Assembly: GCA_905221605.1 (NCBI GenBank)
Contig: CAJNDS010002692.1
Location: 1 to 64,000 of the forward strand
DNA from: Symbiodinium natans
Taxonomy: Eukaryota > Sar > Dinophyceae > Suessiales > Symbiodiniaceae
Direction: 5' to 3'
DNA length: 64,000 nt
A program made the position numbers and the translations under genes. Below, in pieces: positions 35,965-47,699 of the stretch (position 1 is the stretch's first letter; each line of letters opens with the position of its first letter). The notes under the pieces are model-generated. The model saw only the letters and a list, made by a program, of their open reading frames with translations. It made no database searches and was not told where the DNA came from.

Positions 35965-37030
35965 TCAGGCTCCCGTCTTTGACGGTACCTGAAGGGAAGC
36001 CGGTGTCGCAAAAGACGTGGCTTTCAAACATTGCGGTCCAGCTGTTGTCGCTCTCTCCTTGGCGGGCATAGTTGTCGCAATGCAATGGCGCGCAGCGGTA
36101 GCACTGCCTTTTGTAACGTCACATGTAATGAGCCTGTCAGGCCAAGTGATTTGCAACACTTGGTGATTCGCACAGCACGTGGTCCTAAGTGGTCCGGGAA
36201 AAAAGGCCTGAGAGTGCCAGCAGGCAGCCATCACTTCAGGAGGCTTCAGGTTGCCAGCTCTTAAAGCTGCAACCCATTCCTCAATGCAAATAGATGCCGT
36301 TTCTTTTTCTGTGTGGGAAAAGTCCGGCACATTTGCTTTGACAGAGTTGTATTCATCATTTGTTAACTTTCGCTGACCTTTTGAGGAATTGAGGAGTGTC
36401 ACGCGGCTTGTCCCTTTCATGCGAAGCACATTGCTGAATTCCAGTCTCTGCTGTCCTGGACAGAGGTCCAGTCATTCGCAGGATCTGGCACCTTAAAACC
36501 TTTATCTCTTGAGCACTCGCAGCACTCTGGGTGCCACCACCAAAACGCTGCCAACTCCCAAAAAGAGAAGGCTCATGTAACTCATCATACTCAAGCTCAA
36601 GCAGGAAGTCCAGGCCTCTGTTTCCACTGGCGGTGGCGCAAAAGGCGCGCGCTATAGCGCTGACACGATGCAAAGAACCGCCGAGTGCTGCGCATGCTGC
36701 ACCGCAATGTCGCTCTCTGTCCTGATTAAAAGCTGCGGGACTTCTCAAGCTGGCTTTCGCTGCCGGTAGCAGTCCTAGTTTCTTGCACCTTGCTGCCCGT
36801 GCTGAGATCCTGCACAATACCCAGGCTGTTCTTGATAACTTGAGAGGCGTTTGCGGCTGAAGGTCGAGAGAAGTGATTCCGAGCCCGAAAGGTAGACAGC
36901 GCTGACTCAGTGCTGACTCAGTGCTGACAGCGCAGACCAGAAACACAGCGCGGCCAACACATGTGGCAACGTATAAAAGATCCTCCGAGGCAGGCATCGC
37001 AGCCATAGCATCACCGTCTGGCACCTGCAC
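35965..37030 (-). CDS. Exon candidates of an unknown protein
   Basis: Two overlapping minus frames are open for 224 and 154 codons. The most protein-like segments are LTNDEYNSVKANVPDFSHTE with EEWVAALRAGNLKPPEVM (36365-36225) and the upstream LLYVATCVGRAVFLVCAV and GLDFLLELEYDELHEPSLFG. No family was recognised. They could be consecutive exons of one gene. Confidence 0.4.
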
Positions 37031-37844
37031 TGGCGGCGAGGCCTGAGGTCATTCGAGGAATTGGTGACAACATGCAAACCTGGCCATACTTTCTGATATG
37101 GTTTGATGACAGAAAACGCAATGAGAGAGGCCACATAGGCATTGCCAGGACGGAGAGATCTCTTGGAATCAGGGCACCTTTACCGTGCACTGGCCAGTTT
37201 CCCAACCCGGGCAGCGGTCTTTCATCGGAACATTCTTCAGAGCAGCATCAATGTGGAGTCCTCAGCCTGCCAACGGCAGTCTTCGAACACAGTCTGCACT
37301 AACTCACACAAGCCTTCTCAATATCAAAGCCGGGGTCAGTACCAACCCATGTGGTCTTACCACACGTTTCACAACGGCTGGAGCGGCCTTGGTATGTGAC
37401 ATCACGTGACACCGGAAGAAAGTGCCAACAGCGTACATTGCGTACATGTCAACTCCATCCTACTTCAGCCTGGTTGCACATGCCAGGGACAGCTTGCACT
37501 CCGTATACTTCGTGATAACCGTGATAGCCAAACTGCTGCGTGGCTTCGAGAATCATGGTGCAGGGAAGTTCGGCTGTGTCCTTTAGGTTCCATGTCAGGC
37601 ATACTAAACCGTTCCACATCTTTTCGCAAAACCTATGCTGAGGACCACGTGTTTCGGCCCGTGGAGACTGCCTCGGAACACCTGCGCCCAACTTTCAGAG
37701 CAGTTCAGGTCCCGACTTGGCAGTGTCAGACTGGTGCTTTCACAGGCATCGCTGGTCACCCGGAGGTGGCCCTTGCGCAATGATGCCACATGCCATCGAT
37801 GTGCCGGAGTTTGTCGGGGATGTCGTGCTCGATTTTCGTTTCTA

Positions 37845-39430
37845 TCATCTTGAAGACAAATACTTCCACAGGACGGTGAAAAAGGCGCTCTGCAGAATGT
37901 TTGTGAACACCCGCGTGCTCAGACCACGGAAGAAGATGCCACTGATGCCGTCCTCGCACAAAGGAAAGCTGCTTAGCTCATTTCACAGCCCACGGACATG
38001 CCCCCTGGTTTTAACTTCAAATTCTGCGCGGATCGACTAGAACGGCGAGAAGTCGTGGGCCTATGGTTAACTAGTCAGGCTCGACATGCACTTTGCCCCA
38101 CTCCCAGTCCGAGGCAACGATCTGCTGGGCTGCAGCAACATATCCACAGTTGACATCTTCGCTCGTTTGCTTCTTCGTCTTTATGACACGGATCGAATTG
38201 GCGACCTCACACTTGTAGCAGCGAAACGTCCGCAATTGCAGCTTCAACTTCCAACGGATTTGACACGGCTCAGGGCATCCCAATATTCCTGGAATGTACT
38301 GCAACCCCTGCAGGCTTGAGGCATGCCGTTCTGCATCTGCATCGTGGAAGCAACAGCCCCAATTGCTCATGCTTCGGGGCAAGCCGAGCAGCAACGTCGC
38401 TAATGGAAGAGGCAATCGCACCAATGAAGGCGCTCCTTACACGTGACTTTCCACTGATGGAAACCCGGCAGCTGCAGAACCCTGCACGCTCCTGACCAGC
38501 TTCATGAAGTTTCCTGCTGGCACAGGCACCTCAGGAGACATAAGTCCACTGGTAAGCAACTCACGACAACCAATGATACAGTCAGCTAGTCAGGCCGAGC
38601 CACACGCTTCTGAAGCAAGTTCATGGTGAAAAACCACGGATAGTTTCCAATGACGTTCGCCATGTAGTTACCCTCCCAACCAGCCCACAATATTAGCGGG
38701 CCACCTTTTGAAACCTTGTCCTTCAACATGATCCAGCCTTTGGTTCCATCTGTCTGCAGTATGGTCTTGCATGTGTCCACTGGTGTGATGATGACCCGCC
38801 ACGCGGCACTGGAAACGGAGCCGACAAAGGTCGTCACCCCAACCGGCACCTGATTAGGTGCAGTGTACATCGGCGAACATTCGGGAGTGCGCTGAAGAGC
38901 ATGCAGCAGGCATCGGCATAGCAGGCAACATGTACTATGTTCGTGAAGCCATGCTTTTGCGAAGACCCATCCTGCGGAAACAAAGCGCCCATCAGTGCCA
39001 ACACCATGTCGTTCGAGGCGACATCACCAAAGCGAGAAAGTGGCGCTTGGAAGATTGCCCAGGGAAAGAGACCTTGATACAATCTGGCGATGCCTGAGCT
39101 GCCCATGTTCATTGACAGGATCATGAACCGACCAGCCCGAGCGAAGATAGAGTCAGCGACAAAGACCGACAAATACAAAAAGGCTTTCCCTCTCTTCACC
39201 CCGCCCCCCTCCCCCCGGCGATAGATGCGAGGTGAGTTGCCACCCTCTTGGTACAGCTTCTGGAGTACTGCACGCAAGGTCCCGCCAAACTTGTACCTTG
39301 CATCTATATATCTGAGCAAGCAAAGCCAAGACGACGTGGGAAGCATGCCATGCAAATGCAGATGAGTTTCTGGTAGTTCATTGCCGTCCGTAACCACATG
39401 AAGGCAAGCACCTTCAGTTCAGTTCTTGGC
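37845..39430 (-). CDS. Mitochondrial carrier family (SLC25) protein, at least seven exons
   Basis: SLC25 carriers exchange metabolites across the inner mitochondrial membrane. Exons recognised: FMWLRTAMNYQ up to 39371; YKFGGTLRAVLQKLYQEG (39296-39241); GIARLYQGLFPWAIFQAPLS through MVLALMGALFPQ (39093-38972); VPVGVTTFVGSVSSAAWRVI then the carrier signature PVDTCKTILQ and GNYPWFFTMNLLQ (38849 to about 38605); VRSAFIGAIASSISD (about 38446-38396); VANSIRVIKTKKQTSEDV and GYVAAAQQIVASD (38205 to about 38104); and GIFFRGLSTRVFTNILQSAF...LWKYLSSR with stop TGA at 37847-37845. The joins keep frame with GA-AG (39370-39297 and 38971-38850), GC-AG (39240-39094) and GT-AG (38395-38206) introns. The substrate cannot be told. 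The third-repeat motif lacks the usual Pro (NSIRVIKTKKQ). The N-terminal exon is incomplete. Confidence 0.85.
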
Positions 39431-39859
39431 AATCTGCGCGCACGTGGGTGACTTTAGGCCTAACGTGGCACAATAAGTACCACTCTGGATCGGATCAGCC
39501 TGGATGACATGGAGTCATGGAGCAACTCGGCCTGCATGGTCCCAGCTACGAAGCCAGCAGAGCCGCTACGCCATGCTTTCTGCAACGCTTGCGCCAGCAC
39601 GGCGCCTTGCCAGGGGCAAGTGGGTCGTGTGTGGCTTGCATGGCTTCACCAGAGGGTGGCAAGCAGACTTAGACTTCGATATCTACAATTGAATGCAAAG
39701 ACTTCTAGACCGCAGTTGTGCCCTGTTCCAGCTCAGCACTCCAATCAATGGTTTAATGTTTCAGAGAGCTGCACCGACGGCCGGAGAAATTAGGGATGTT
39801 TGTTCTTTTTGGCTTTTGTTTGCTCTTGTGTTGCTGCTTCTACTCGTACGTCACCACGC

Positions 39860-40205
39860 GACAACAAGCGACAAACGGCAACAAACCACAACAAAGGACA
39901 ACAAACGGCAACAAACAAGCAACAAACAAGCAGCACACAAGCAACAAACAAGCAACACGCAAAACAACAATCAAACACACAAGCAAACAAGCAATCAAAC
40001 AAATACCACAACAATCATGAACAAAAACAACAACCACCAAACAAATAACAATGAAACACCACAAAAAAACAAGCAAACAACACACAACAACAAACAACAA
40101 ACAAACAACAATCCAACAACAAACAAACAACCAAACGAACACCAACAAACAACAAACGACAACAAAAGACGACAAAAGACAACAACACGCAACAAACAAA
40201 CAACA
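39860..40205. repeat. CAAACAA-type low-complexity satellite
   Basis: About 350 bases consist of imperfect CAAACAACAAACAAGCAA words with almost no G or T. Long frames through it read as Asn/Gln/Thr-rich (plus) or Val/Cys/Leu-rich (minus) and are repeat by-products. Confidence 0.9.
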
Positions 40206-40209
40206 ACGA

Positions 40210-41500
40210 CCTTCAGTACCGAGGACCCCCTGGTGTGCACATGGACTCTATTCGACGCGTAAGAACAGGTACCTTTTGCAGCAGCAGTGGTGCCACCCCG
40301 GTGGGGTAAGGGCAAGACCGGGAAAGGGGCGGGAGGGGAGGCGGGGTGGCGAGATTCGTACGTCGAGATGTCTCAGTTGTGATCTTTCTGCCTTGTGTCG
40401 GGAAGTATGGCGGCAAGACTTAGAAGCAACAACTGAGAGGTGCTTTTGTTCGGCTGAGAAGGCAAAGAAGGGGGCGAGATCATATGAGTTTTTTGTTGCA
40501 TTCTGTCAGCTCTTCCTGCTGAGTGGGCGGGAGCATACCCCTGCACCGTCTGCCTGTTCCGCAGCGAGGACTCCCTCTTACGGGCACAGCCTCCTAGAAA
40601 ACCCTCATCGGAGAGCCAAGCACGTGAGATCAGCAACTATGAAAATCTCGTCCCCTGATCTGCCTTCACAGAGTGCCTCTCATTCAATCTGCTAGTCTCG
40701 CGCCCCTCTCCCGCCTCCCCCTTTTTCCTTGCATAAAACAAACGCGAATCAGAGATGACCCAAGATACACGAATGCATCGACAACCCCTCCTGCTCGGAG
40801 CACAAGCAACTCACAGATGACTCACGTCGACATGCAATGGTATGTACTATGCACATCATGTCCCCTCTTCGCATGCACCGGTCTAGAGAGCCCGTCGAAT
40901 ATGGTATCGTCAAATTAAAAGGGTATCTTGAATTTCGTTTACTCTTGGAGCCAAGCATGGACGGCTAAAACAAAGCAGCTCCGGCGACACCATTTGAGGC
41001 AAGCCTGTCACAAATTCGAAGACAAGAACATCGTCAACACAACTACAGCACTTAACAAATCCTGAACACGTAGACGGTTTCCTTGAGTCAGGCCTATAGG
41101 AGGCTGCTGTCGGACACTTTCGACAGACGAAGCTGCACTTGGGCAGAGCCATCGTGCAGATGCCATGTGACCAAATTTGAGCTGCTCCGAGCTGCTCGGA
41201 GCTTCCGCTCAGAACCTGCCTTAAAGTTGCTTTCTGCTGAGCCAAACAGCAGCAAAGGCTTGTGAAGAGCAGACACATCTCAGAAATCTGCCGGCTGTTT
41301 CGAACGAAGCTTGTGAACACATTTGCACATACACTCGCGGAAGGCTTTCTGAGTTCCCGCTTCGCTCTCCACATCCACATACGGTGAGCAGTATGTGATG
41401 TCACAGACCCCGAGACTCTCGCTGGGTTTACCCAGGTGAGTCTATCTACCCAATGGAACCCATCTCGAAAAAACATTTGCAATATCACGGGCAAAGCCCG
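40210..41500. other. No clear gene; possible minus-strand exon
   Basis: A 200-codon minus frame (41512-40910) is open, with a protein-like end (VLVFEFVTGLPQMVSPELL), but no family is recognisable and its first part is Cys/Ser-rich without structure. 40660-40740 is C/T-rich. Confidence 0.3.
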
Positions 41501-41557
41501 AACAAAAAACACTCTGGCTTACAGGTTGCAGGCCCGATTGAATATTCTTTCTAATGT

Positions 41558-43468
41558 TTAATGTCTTGATACGATGGCCACCTTCTGTAAATCTCCCGCA
41601 AAGGAGCAAAGAGCGTCAATGACCTTCAGCCCACACGTCGAACTTGAGGAGGTGGCTGTAGGTCCAACAACTGAAGGATCACATTCGACAAGGGCGGCTT
41701 TTGCAGAATGCAGCAGACCTGCCTCTTTGGCGATTTCATCGCCTGGTGCGACAGACAGTGCATTTGCCGCCTCGGAGACCTGAGCGAACAGCCATGAGCG
41801 ATGCGGAGCAATGTGGAGAAATCTTGAACAGCATGGAGCAATCCTGGCCCCCCCAAGCGGTTCTCCAGCTTTGACTCCGGCATCGATGTTGGGCCCGAAT
41901 CCAAGCCCCATGGCAAGGCCTTGCCAAAGATACGCTACCATATGGTATGATGCAAAGGAGTGAACAACCGCATTAGCGAGCCGCCTTCATGATCCTCGTT
42001 CGTCCTTAGTAGGATGTGGCCAATGGCTTCGGCATGACTTCGCTACTTGGCCCGATGCCAAGCCCATGGCTCAGTAGCATAGCGCGCAAGGATACAGCAA
42101 TCCTGTCAGATTTTGCATAGCACTCATCACTTCCCAAACACGGGCAAAAAGGCCATCGATCCGTCAAGCGCTGCTGAAATTCGGCAGATTCTTGAGCACA
42201 CCTTGGTTTGTGTTGGACAGCTGCAATCAACAACCAAGCGACGTGAAGCAACTGCTTGGACTTTTGCCTCTCCGATGAAACGGCACGTGTGGCTTTCCCT
42301 GCACCCTGCACCGGACGGGAGTTGGGTGTCACTTGATTCCAATTATAGAGCCCGGGCAATCCAGGCCTCATCACGCTGTTGTAGAATACGCATAATGCCC
42401 TGCGGGGACACACCATGGGGTTCTAACGTTCACAGTAAGGCCTGGCGGGTGAGTCTGCCGGACGCATGGGGTGACGCACCCGGCCGGCGCAAGGCACACC
42501 GCACGGTGCACTTTTTGAATCGAAATCGCGCTCTCGCCTGGTAGTCGTGTAGCTCATGGATTCTTGACGTTGCCGCGCTTTCAGCATCGCATTCGGTCAA
42601 TCGCGCTCTCTCCTCGATCCGTGGCAAATCAAGCTCCAGCCAGTCCCGCAGGTGCTGGGAGTCGTGCACAGGACTGTCATCCCTGCCACGCTTTCGCGAC
42701 ATCGAGTACTGTAGGAGTTCTTCATCCATGTTATTGCCACCGGCTGGCAGTACTACCGGTGGCGATAATTTGCTCTGTTGTTTACTGTTGGAGGTTTGCG
42801 TGGCATCATGTTTGCAGCGAGCCCATGTCTTGGCACCTCGTAGCGCCGAGCTACCGTCTTCAAGGGCAGGGAGTACGCATTCCTCATGTGACTCATGCGA
42901 TGTGTACAGCGTGTACCGATGTGACTGGCCAGCTTCAGGCCCGTGGAGCTCAGGCCACCGCTGATTCCGGAGCTCCAAGATAAGGCCAAGCAGGAAGCAA
43001 CGGGGCTGGCACAACCGCAGGGCCACGCCAGGACCGCAATGCCGCGAAGTGCCACACCAGCTGTCACATGCAAAATTCATGGCTTCGCTAGGCCTTGAGG
43101 TTCAGATTCATTATCCCGACAGCCACGGGATTTTGTCTCAAGAGCTGAGCCTGTTCTTGAAACGGGCACATTTTGAGGACTGGCTGTAAAGGCGACAGCA
43201 GCCTCGGCTTTATCCATCTGGGAGCAAGTGACCTTGACATGGAGTTTTCACCACTTGCCATGCGACCCGGTGCTATGTATAGGGCTGCGGCTGCCTCTGG
43301 CTCTTTGCCATTCGAAGCAGAAGCCTCAATCTTTGCGGTAACATCAGGAATCCGACAGAGCCGGCGTTGATCCACTCTCTTTCGCAAGGCGGCATCGATG
43401 GCGCGTTGCACTGCGCCCTGGCAGACCTGTTGAACTGATATATGCAAGAGATCGTAGTAGCAATTCAT
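41558..43468 (-). CDS. Exon candidates downstream of the ORC1 core, family unknown
   Basis: Minus-strand frames with coding character: VCQGAVQRAIDAALRKRVDQ followed by RRLCRIPDVTAKIEASA (43425-43305), closed by a stop at 43088; MDEELLQYSMSRKRGRDDSP with LRDWLELDLPRIEERARL (42730-42595); and AQVSEAANALSVAPGDEIAK (about 41795-41735). They could be the C-terminal exons of the ORC1-type gene or a separate gene. I could not match them to the winged-helix domain expected after an ORC1 AAA+ core, so the assignment stays open. Confidence 0.4.
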
Positions 43469-43769
43469 AGCATTTCATAGCACACTGCTCACCGACATTT
43501 TGGCAAACATAAGCACATGCGTCGATGCTTTCTGACTTCAGATTCATGTTGGTCATGTTGGTTGAGCTTTCTCGTGCTTCTTCTTCTTCTTCTCAGCGCT
43601 TTAGAGCCCCCCGGAGGGAGGAACCCGGCCACGATGGCCAAGCGGGTTCGCGGCAGTCCGAGCTCGGTCCCCAACGATTTTCATTTTTTTGGAGTGGTCA
43701 GTTTCACCGCTGTCTTCTCTATCGGCTATCGGGTCCTCTTCTTCACTTTCCGCCTCAACACCGGCTTTC

Positions 43770-43860
43770 TCGTGCTCTCTCTCTCTCTCTCTCCTCCTTC
43801 TTCTTCTTCTCCATTTCCATTTCCTTCTCCTTCTTCTTCTGCGCACTTTAAGTCTCTCTG
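43770..43860. repeat. CT-rich simple repeat
   Basis: Runs of CTCTCTCT and TTCTTCTTC dominate; minus frames read as Arg/Lys/Glu-rich low complexity (RRRRKWKWRRRR). Probably a polypyrimidine microsatellite, possibly intronic. Confidence 0.7.
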
Positions 43861-44499
43861 CCTCTGCCTCTGCCCCCGCCTCCGCCTCTCTTTCTTTGGG
43901 GCATGGGGGAAACCCTCCGCGCGGATGCGCGCCCCGATCCCGCGTCCAGTCGGATCTATCACTCACGCGGCGGTCGTATTGACCGCAGCAGCGCCACCTG
44001 ACAAGGGCCTGGTATCGACCCCCGCCACGCCCCCCTTCAAACCCTTCTTGGTTGCCCCCTTGCCCTCCTTCTAAACACACTATCCTTAGCCCCAAGTCAA
44101 CGTCCCATCGCCCCCAACCACCCTGCAACTCAACCCTGAACAGTCCCCAGCGAGTCCTGCACACAACCTTCCCGAAGTCGACCTCCCTCACCCACGCAAG
44201 GCAGCGCCTATTGCTTCTCCTATGGGTGGCCTAGCTGGGGCATTTCGTTCAAGTTTGCGGCGGCGTGTGAGCGTTCTGGCCCCCCTTCTGAAGTCCATCG
44301 GGGCTAGCCTCTGAGTGAAACTGCCACTTGGGCCCCATTGCTGTCCCCCACTGCCTAGCTCAGATTCCCCAGCCTACACCCTAACACACAAGGACCTACC
44401 CGCCTGCTAACTAATTCCCCTCCATCTCCTCTCTTCCGTGGCATGCCATGCTCTGCTAAGCATTACTCTAATGGACAGAAAAGCAGAAACGCTCGGGGC

Positions 44500-46945
44500 A
44501 ACCCAAGGACACCAGGCCTGCAAGGCTTTTCGGGCATCTCCGCCACTTGCGGCCACACGAGCAGCACAGAGCAGCAAAGCCTGTGGCAACGCGAGGAAAC
44601 GTCGCGAAGACTCAGAATCTTAAAAGGACCCTGGCGTTGCTTGTGATGGCAGCTTCTGCTCCTCCAGCTCGCAGTCGATCTGCCTTTCAACAGCAAGCTG
44701 TTCTGAGCGATAAGGGGGGTCACTCTGACCGTCACCAACACTCTGAGGTTGCCGCCAGGATGGTGTGAAGTTGGTCTCTATTGTAGGCTTCGAAGTTGAC
44801 GCGCCGGATACCCAAGCGACTGCAGCAAACAAGAACTGATATGCTAAGAGCTAAGAGAAAGCAAAGGAACACAACCTTGACACCCGCGGCAGTAAACGCT
44901 CTGGCAAGTCGATGGTGTTGGCGATTGCCTTCCGTAACGTGAAACTCCACATTGGCAATGCTGTGCAATGCTTGCAGCGGCGCACCACCACCACCAGCCG
45001 TGCAGCTGGTTGCGACATCCAGTCGAAAAGGCGATAGAGCACAGTCTGCCCCTCAGAGGGAAACAAGACCCATGCAACTGTCTGTTGATGTCTATTGTCT
45101 ACACAAGGTTGTCGGAGTCCACACAAAAAAAAAGCTTGAGCTGAAGAACTCTGACAGACGAAAGACATGCGGTGCTCGACGAGCGACTCCGCAAATTAAG
45201 GAACTCCAACAAACAGGGCTTCTGCTTCCTTGCCTCCATTGTTCGTTGCCTTGGGTAGGAATGGCTGGAACGCGTTCTCGATGGGCGCTTCTGTACTGCT
45301 CCGCGAGCACATGAAAGAGACGATGGGGGAAGGTGAGGTGAGGCTAAGGAAACTCATCCGTTCTCGTGGTGTCCATGTGGCCAGCCAGTCCGCGCACCGC
45401 AACATACACTGCGTCGCGAATTGCATTGTGCCAATTCTCGTCGCTCGCAGTGGTCGTAATAGGTCACAACGCTACTGTTGGGAGCGTTGTGAGCGCCAGA
45501 GTCCAGTTTTTTGCACACCGCCCGCGTGGCCTCTGGTTGCTGTTCGCCTTCATAAAGAACCTCTTACAGACCGAAGACCCGATCGACGAAACTCTGCGAA
45601 GAAGACAAATACCACATCTTAGCACCGCTGGATACCGCAATATACCGCCAATACTGCTCTCAGCATTTCAATCTCAACCTTTCTTGCTGCTCTTGGGTCC
45701 TGGGTCTGAAGCCTGCGTAAGGAGTGCATCGACCTCATCGATAACCAGAATGATCACCTTTCCACACAGGGTGCTTCAAACATATGTGGGAGCAACAGCC
45801 TCTCACTCTCGAGCCGACCTCGCTACCAGCGCAGGTCAAGGCTTGCCGCAAGGCTTCCTGCTGTACCAGCCAAGCACAAAGCCATGTCGACCAAATGTGT
45901 CCAACTTTGATGTGCTTGGAAACCGTAAATGTTGACTTGTGCCATCCAGATCATTGACGTGAGCTCTCACACACACAGACAGTTGGACATGAACGCTGCG
46001 ATCAGCCTCTCCATCACTTGCACTACGCTTTCTCTTCTGTGGTTGTCCGATGACCTGTTCGCCAGAAGACAGCAATAAGTCAATCAGTGGCCATAGCTGT
46101 GGGGTCTCCGTGTTGTGTTAAGGGCACCTTGCGCTGGATCTCCGCAAAGACAGCAGATGGGGAAGACAAGCACCTCAAAGCTCTGCCATTGCATGGTGGA
46201 CGGGCGCAGGTCAAGCTGCGAAGCCCTTTAGGCTCAGTAAACTCATCCGTCGTTTGATGTTGGGTTACCGCTTCCAACTGGAAGTTCTTGCTGGTTTGAG
46301 CGAGATCCGTCGGGCTGCAAGTTTCACAGGCTCTCCAAGTTGGTGGAGGGTAGCCAGAGGGCCCCAATCAGGGACCTGAACCTTCTACAGTTCAACCAAA
46401 AACTTCTAGGCGACACGATTCGAATGTCCAACGTTCGATGGACCATCATGGTATTGCCGCAACGAAACCGTTGACCCGTCTTAGCTTGCTGCATTGCGTT
46501 CACATAAGCAAACTTGATCGGGGTCAGGGTTGAAGTCCTCACGCAGCTGCACTTACACGTCTTGTACCTTCCTACGAGAAGCTGCCTTACGTGACGACCG
46601 CATCTGCAACACATATTGTCGGATTGTCCTTGCTTTCTCCAAACGCTTGACCGCGTCCAGCACAGAAGCGGTTTTTCCGGTTCCAGGCATTCCCGAAACG
46701 TAGAGAACCTTGTAGAGACAAGGCATGACAACTTCAAAAACATTTCAATACCCAGAAGAAAAAAGTTAGGCCCTTCTTGGCCCCTGAGTTCATGAGCCTC
46801 TTTCTTTCCGCGGCCGTGCAGGGAAGCTTTGAGGAACTCCATGACCTCCACGACGTCACGAAGCATGGAGGGAAACATGCGGAAGGCACTGAGCGCTTTT
46901 GAGGCTGCTGCACCAGCTTGCTCCACTTCGCGGCAGGGGAGCATG
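44500..46945 (-). CDS. ORC1: Origin recognition complex subunit 1-type AAA+ ATPase, multi-exon (core)
   Basis: ORC1 is the ATPase that helps mark replication origins. Exon pieces in protein order: LPCREVEQ (46941-46918) and EVMEFLKASLHGRG (46848-46807); Walker A in LYVSGMPGTGKTASVLDAV (GMPGTGKT at 46693-46670); PIKFAYVNAM (about 46520); AVFAEIQRKV (near 46130); Walker B VIILVIDEVDALL (45757-45721); TVLYRLFDWMSQPAARLVVV (45045-44986); AIANTIDLPERLLPRVS (44928-44878), which is sensor 1 with the ORC1-like IANTxDLPER; RLGIRRVNFEAYNRDQLHTI (44818-44759); and LLLCAARVAASGGDARKAL (sensor 2, about 44577-44520). The FDW..P and DLPER wording favours ORC1 over CDC6. An extra KRKRSASDGEAD stretch (about 46030) between the Walker motifs may be an insertion or an intron. 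N-terminal BAH-type exons and the winged helix were not identified. Confidence 0.82.
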
Positions 46946-46999
46946 CCTTCGGAAGCGAAGGGCCGCAAAGCCTCAAGACCCTCTTCAACTCTCTCAACT

Positions 47000-47500
47000 C
47001 ATGCCGGAGACTTCGTCCGAAACTTCGTCCGGAGACTTCGTACAGCCCTTTCTGCCCCCATGATGCTTAGTATCGGGCTGCGAGCGCCATGTGGAAGACC
47101 TCCTCGTGGCAAAGTTGGTGCCATGCACAGATGGAGCACGAGCGTACTGGGAGTGTGCCTGAGGTCCGCCTCCAATCTTCCGGGGTGCCTCCTTCGCAGG
47201 AAGCTCGAACTGCAATACTAAAGTCCGCATAGCTCCGCTTGGCTATGCGTGGCTAAACACAACCGGGTCAGCGTCCATGGCACATGCCATTTCCTCCTGT
47301 TTCGGAAGCCCGCGGAAGACCCGAAGGCATTCCTCTAAGGTTTTCCAGCGCAAGAAAACACCAGCTGCTGAAAGTAGTGCCTCCCGTTGCTTGTCACGGG
47401 CATCGTCCCAATCCAGCTCCCACCTGGAAGACACTTCGATAACTTGGCATAGAAGCAAGCCAATGTCTGCAACAGTGTGGGCGCAACACAGCATATCACC
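47000..47500 (-). CDS. Exon candidates upstream of the ORC1 core
   Basis: Minus frames RWELDWDDARDKQREALLSA and LRWKTLEECLRVFRGLPKQE (47435-47305) and VLQFELPAKEAPRKIGGGPQ (about 47220-47160) look coding and lie directly before the LPCREVEQ exon. They may be the N-terminal part of the ORC1-type protein. No known domain was recognised in them. Confidence 0.4.
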
Positions 47501-47699
47501 ATCTCCCACTGAACGGCAGCAAAACAGGCTGCCTGCACAATGAGGCATGTGGGCAAGCATGTGGGCATGCTAACTTCCAGGTGACGACACTCTTCATTTT
47601 CCCTATGCAGTCCTACAGCTTGGAGATCCACATCCTCTGAGATCTCCTGCATGGCATAGGCCTCTCAGGCCCGTGGTGAAGGCTAATGGCTAATGAGCA

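Noticed and set aside
39693-40262. 189-codon Asn/Gln/Thr-rich plus frame and matching minus frames
   Set aside because: By-product of the CAAACAA satellite.
43601-44191. 196-codon minus frame rich in Arg/Glu/Lys
   Set aside because: Runs through CT-rich simple repeats; the charged composition follows from the repeat.
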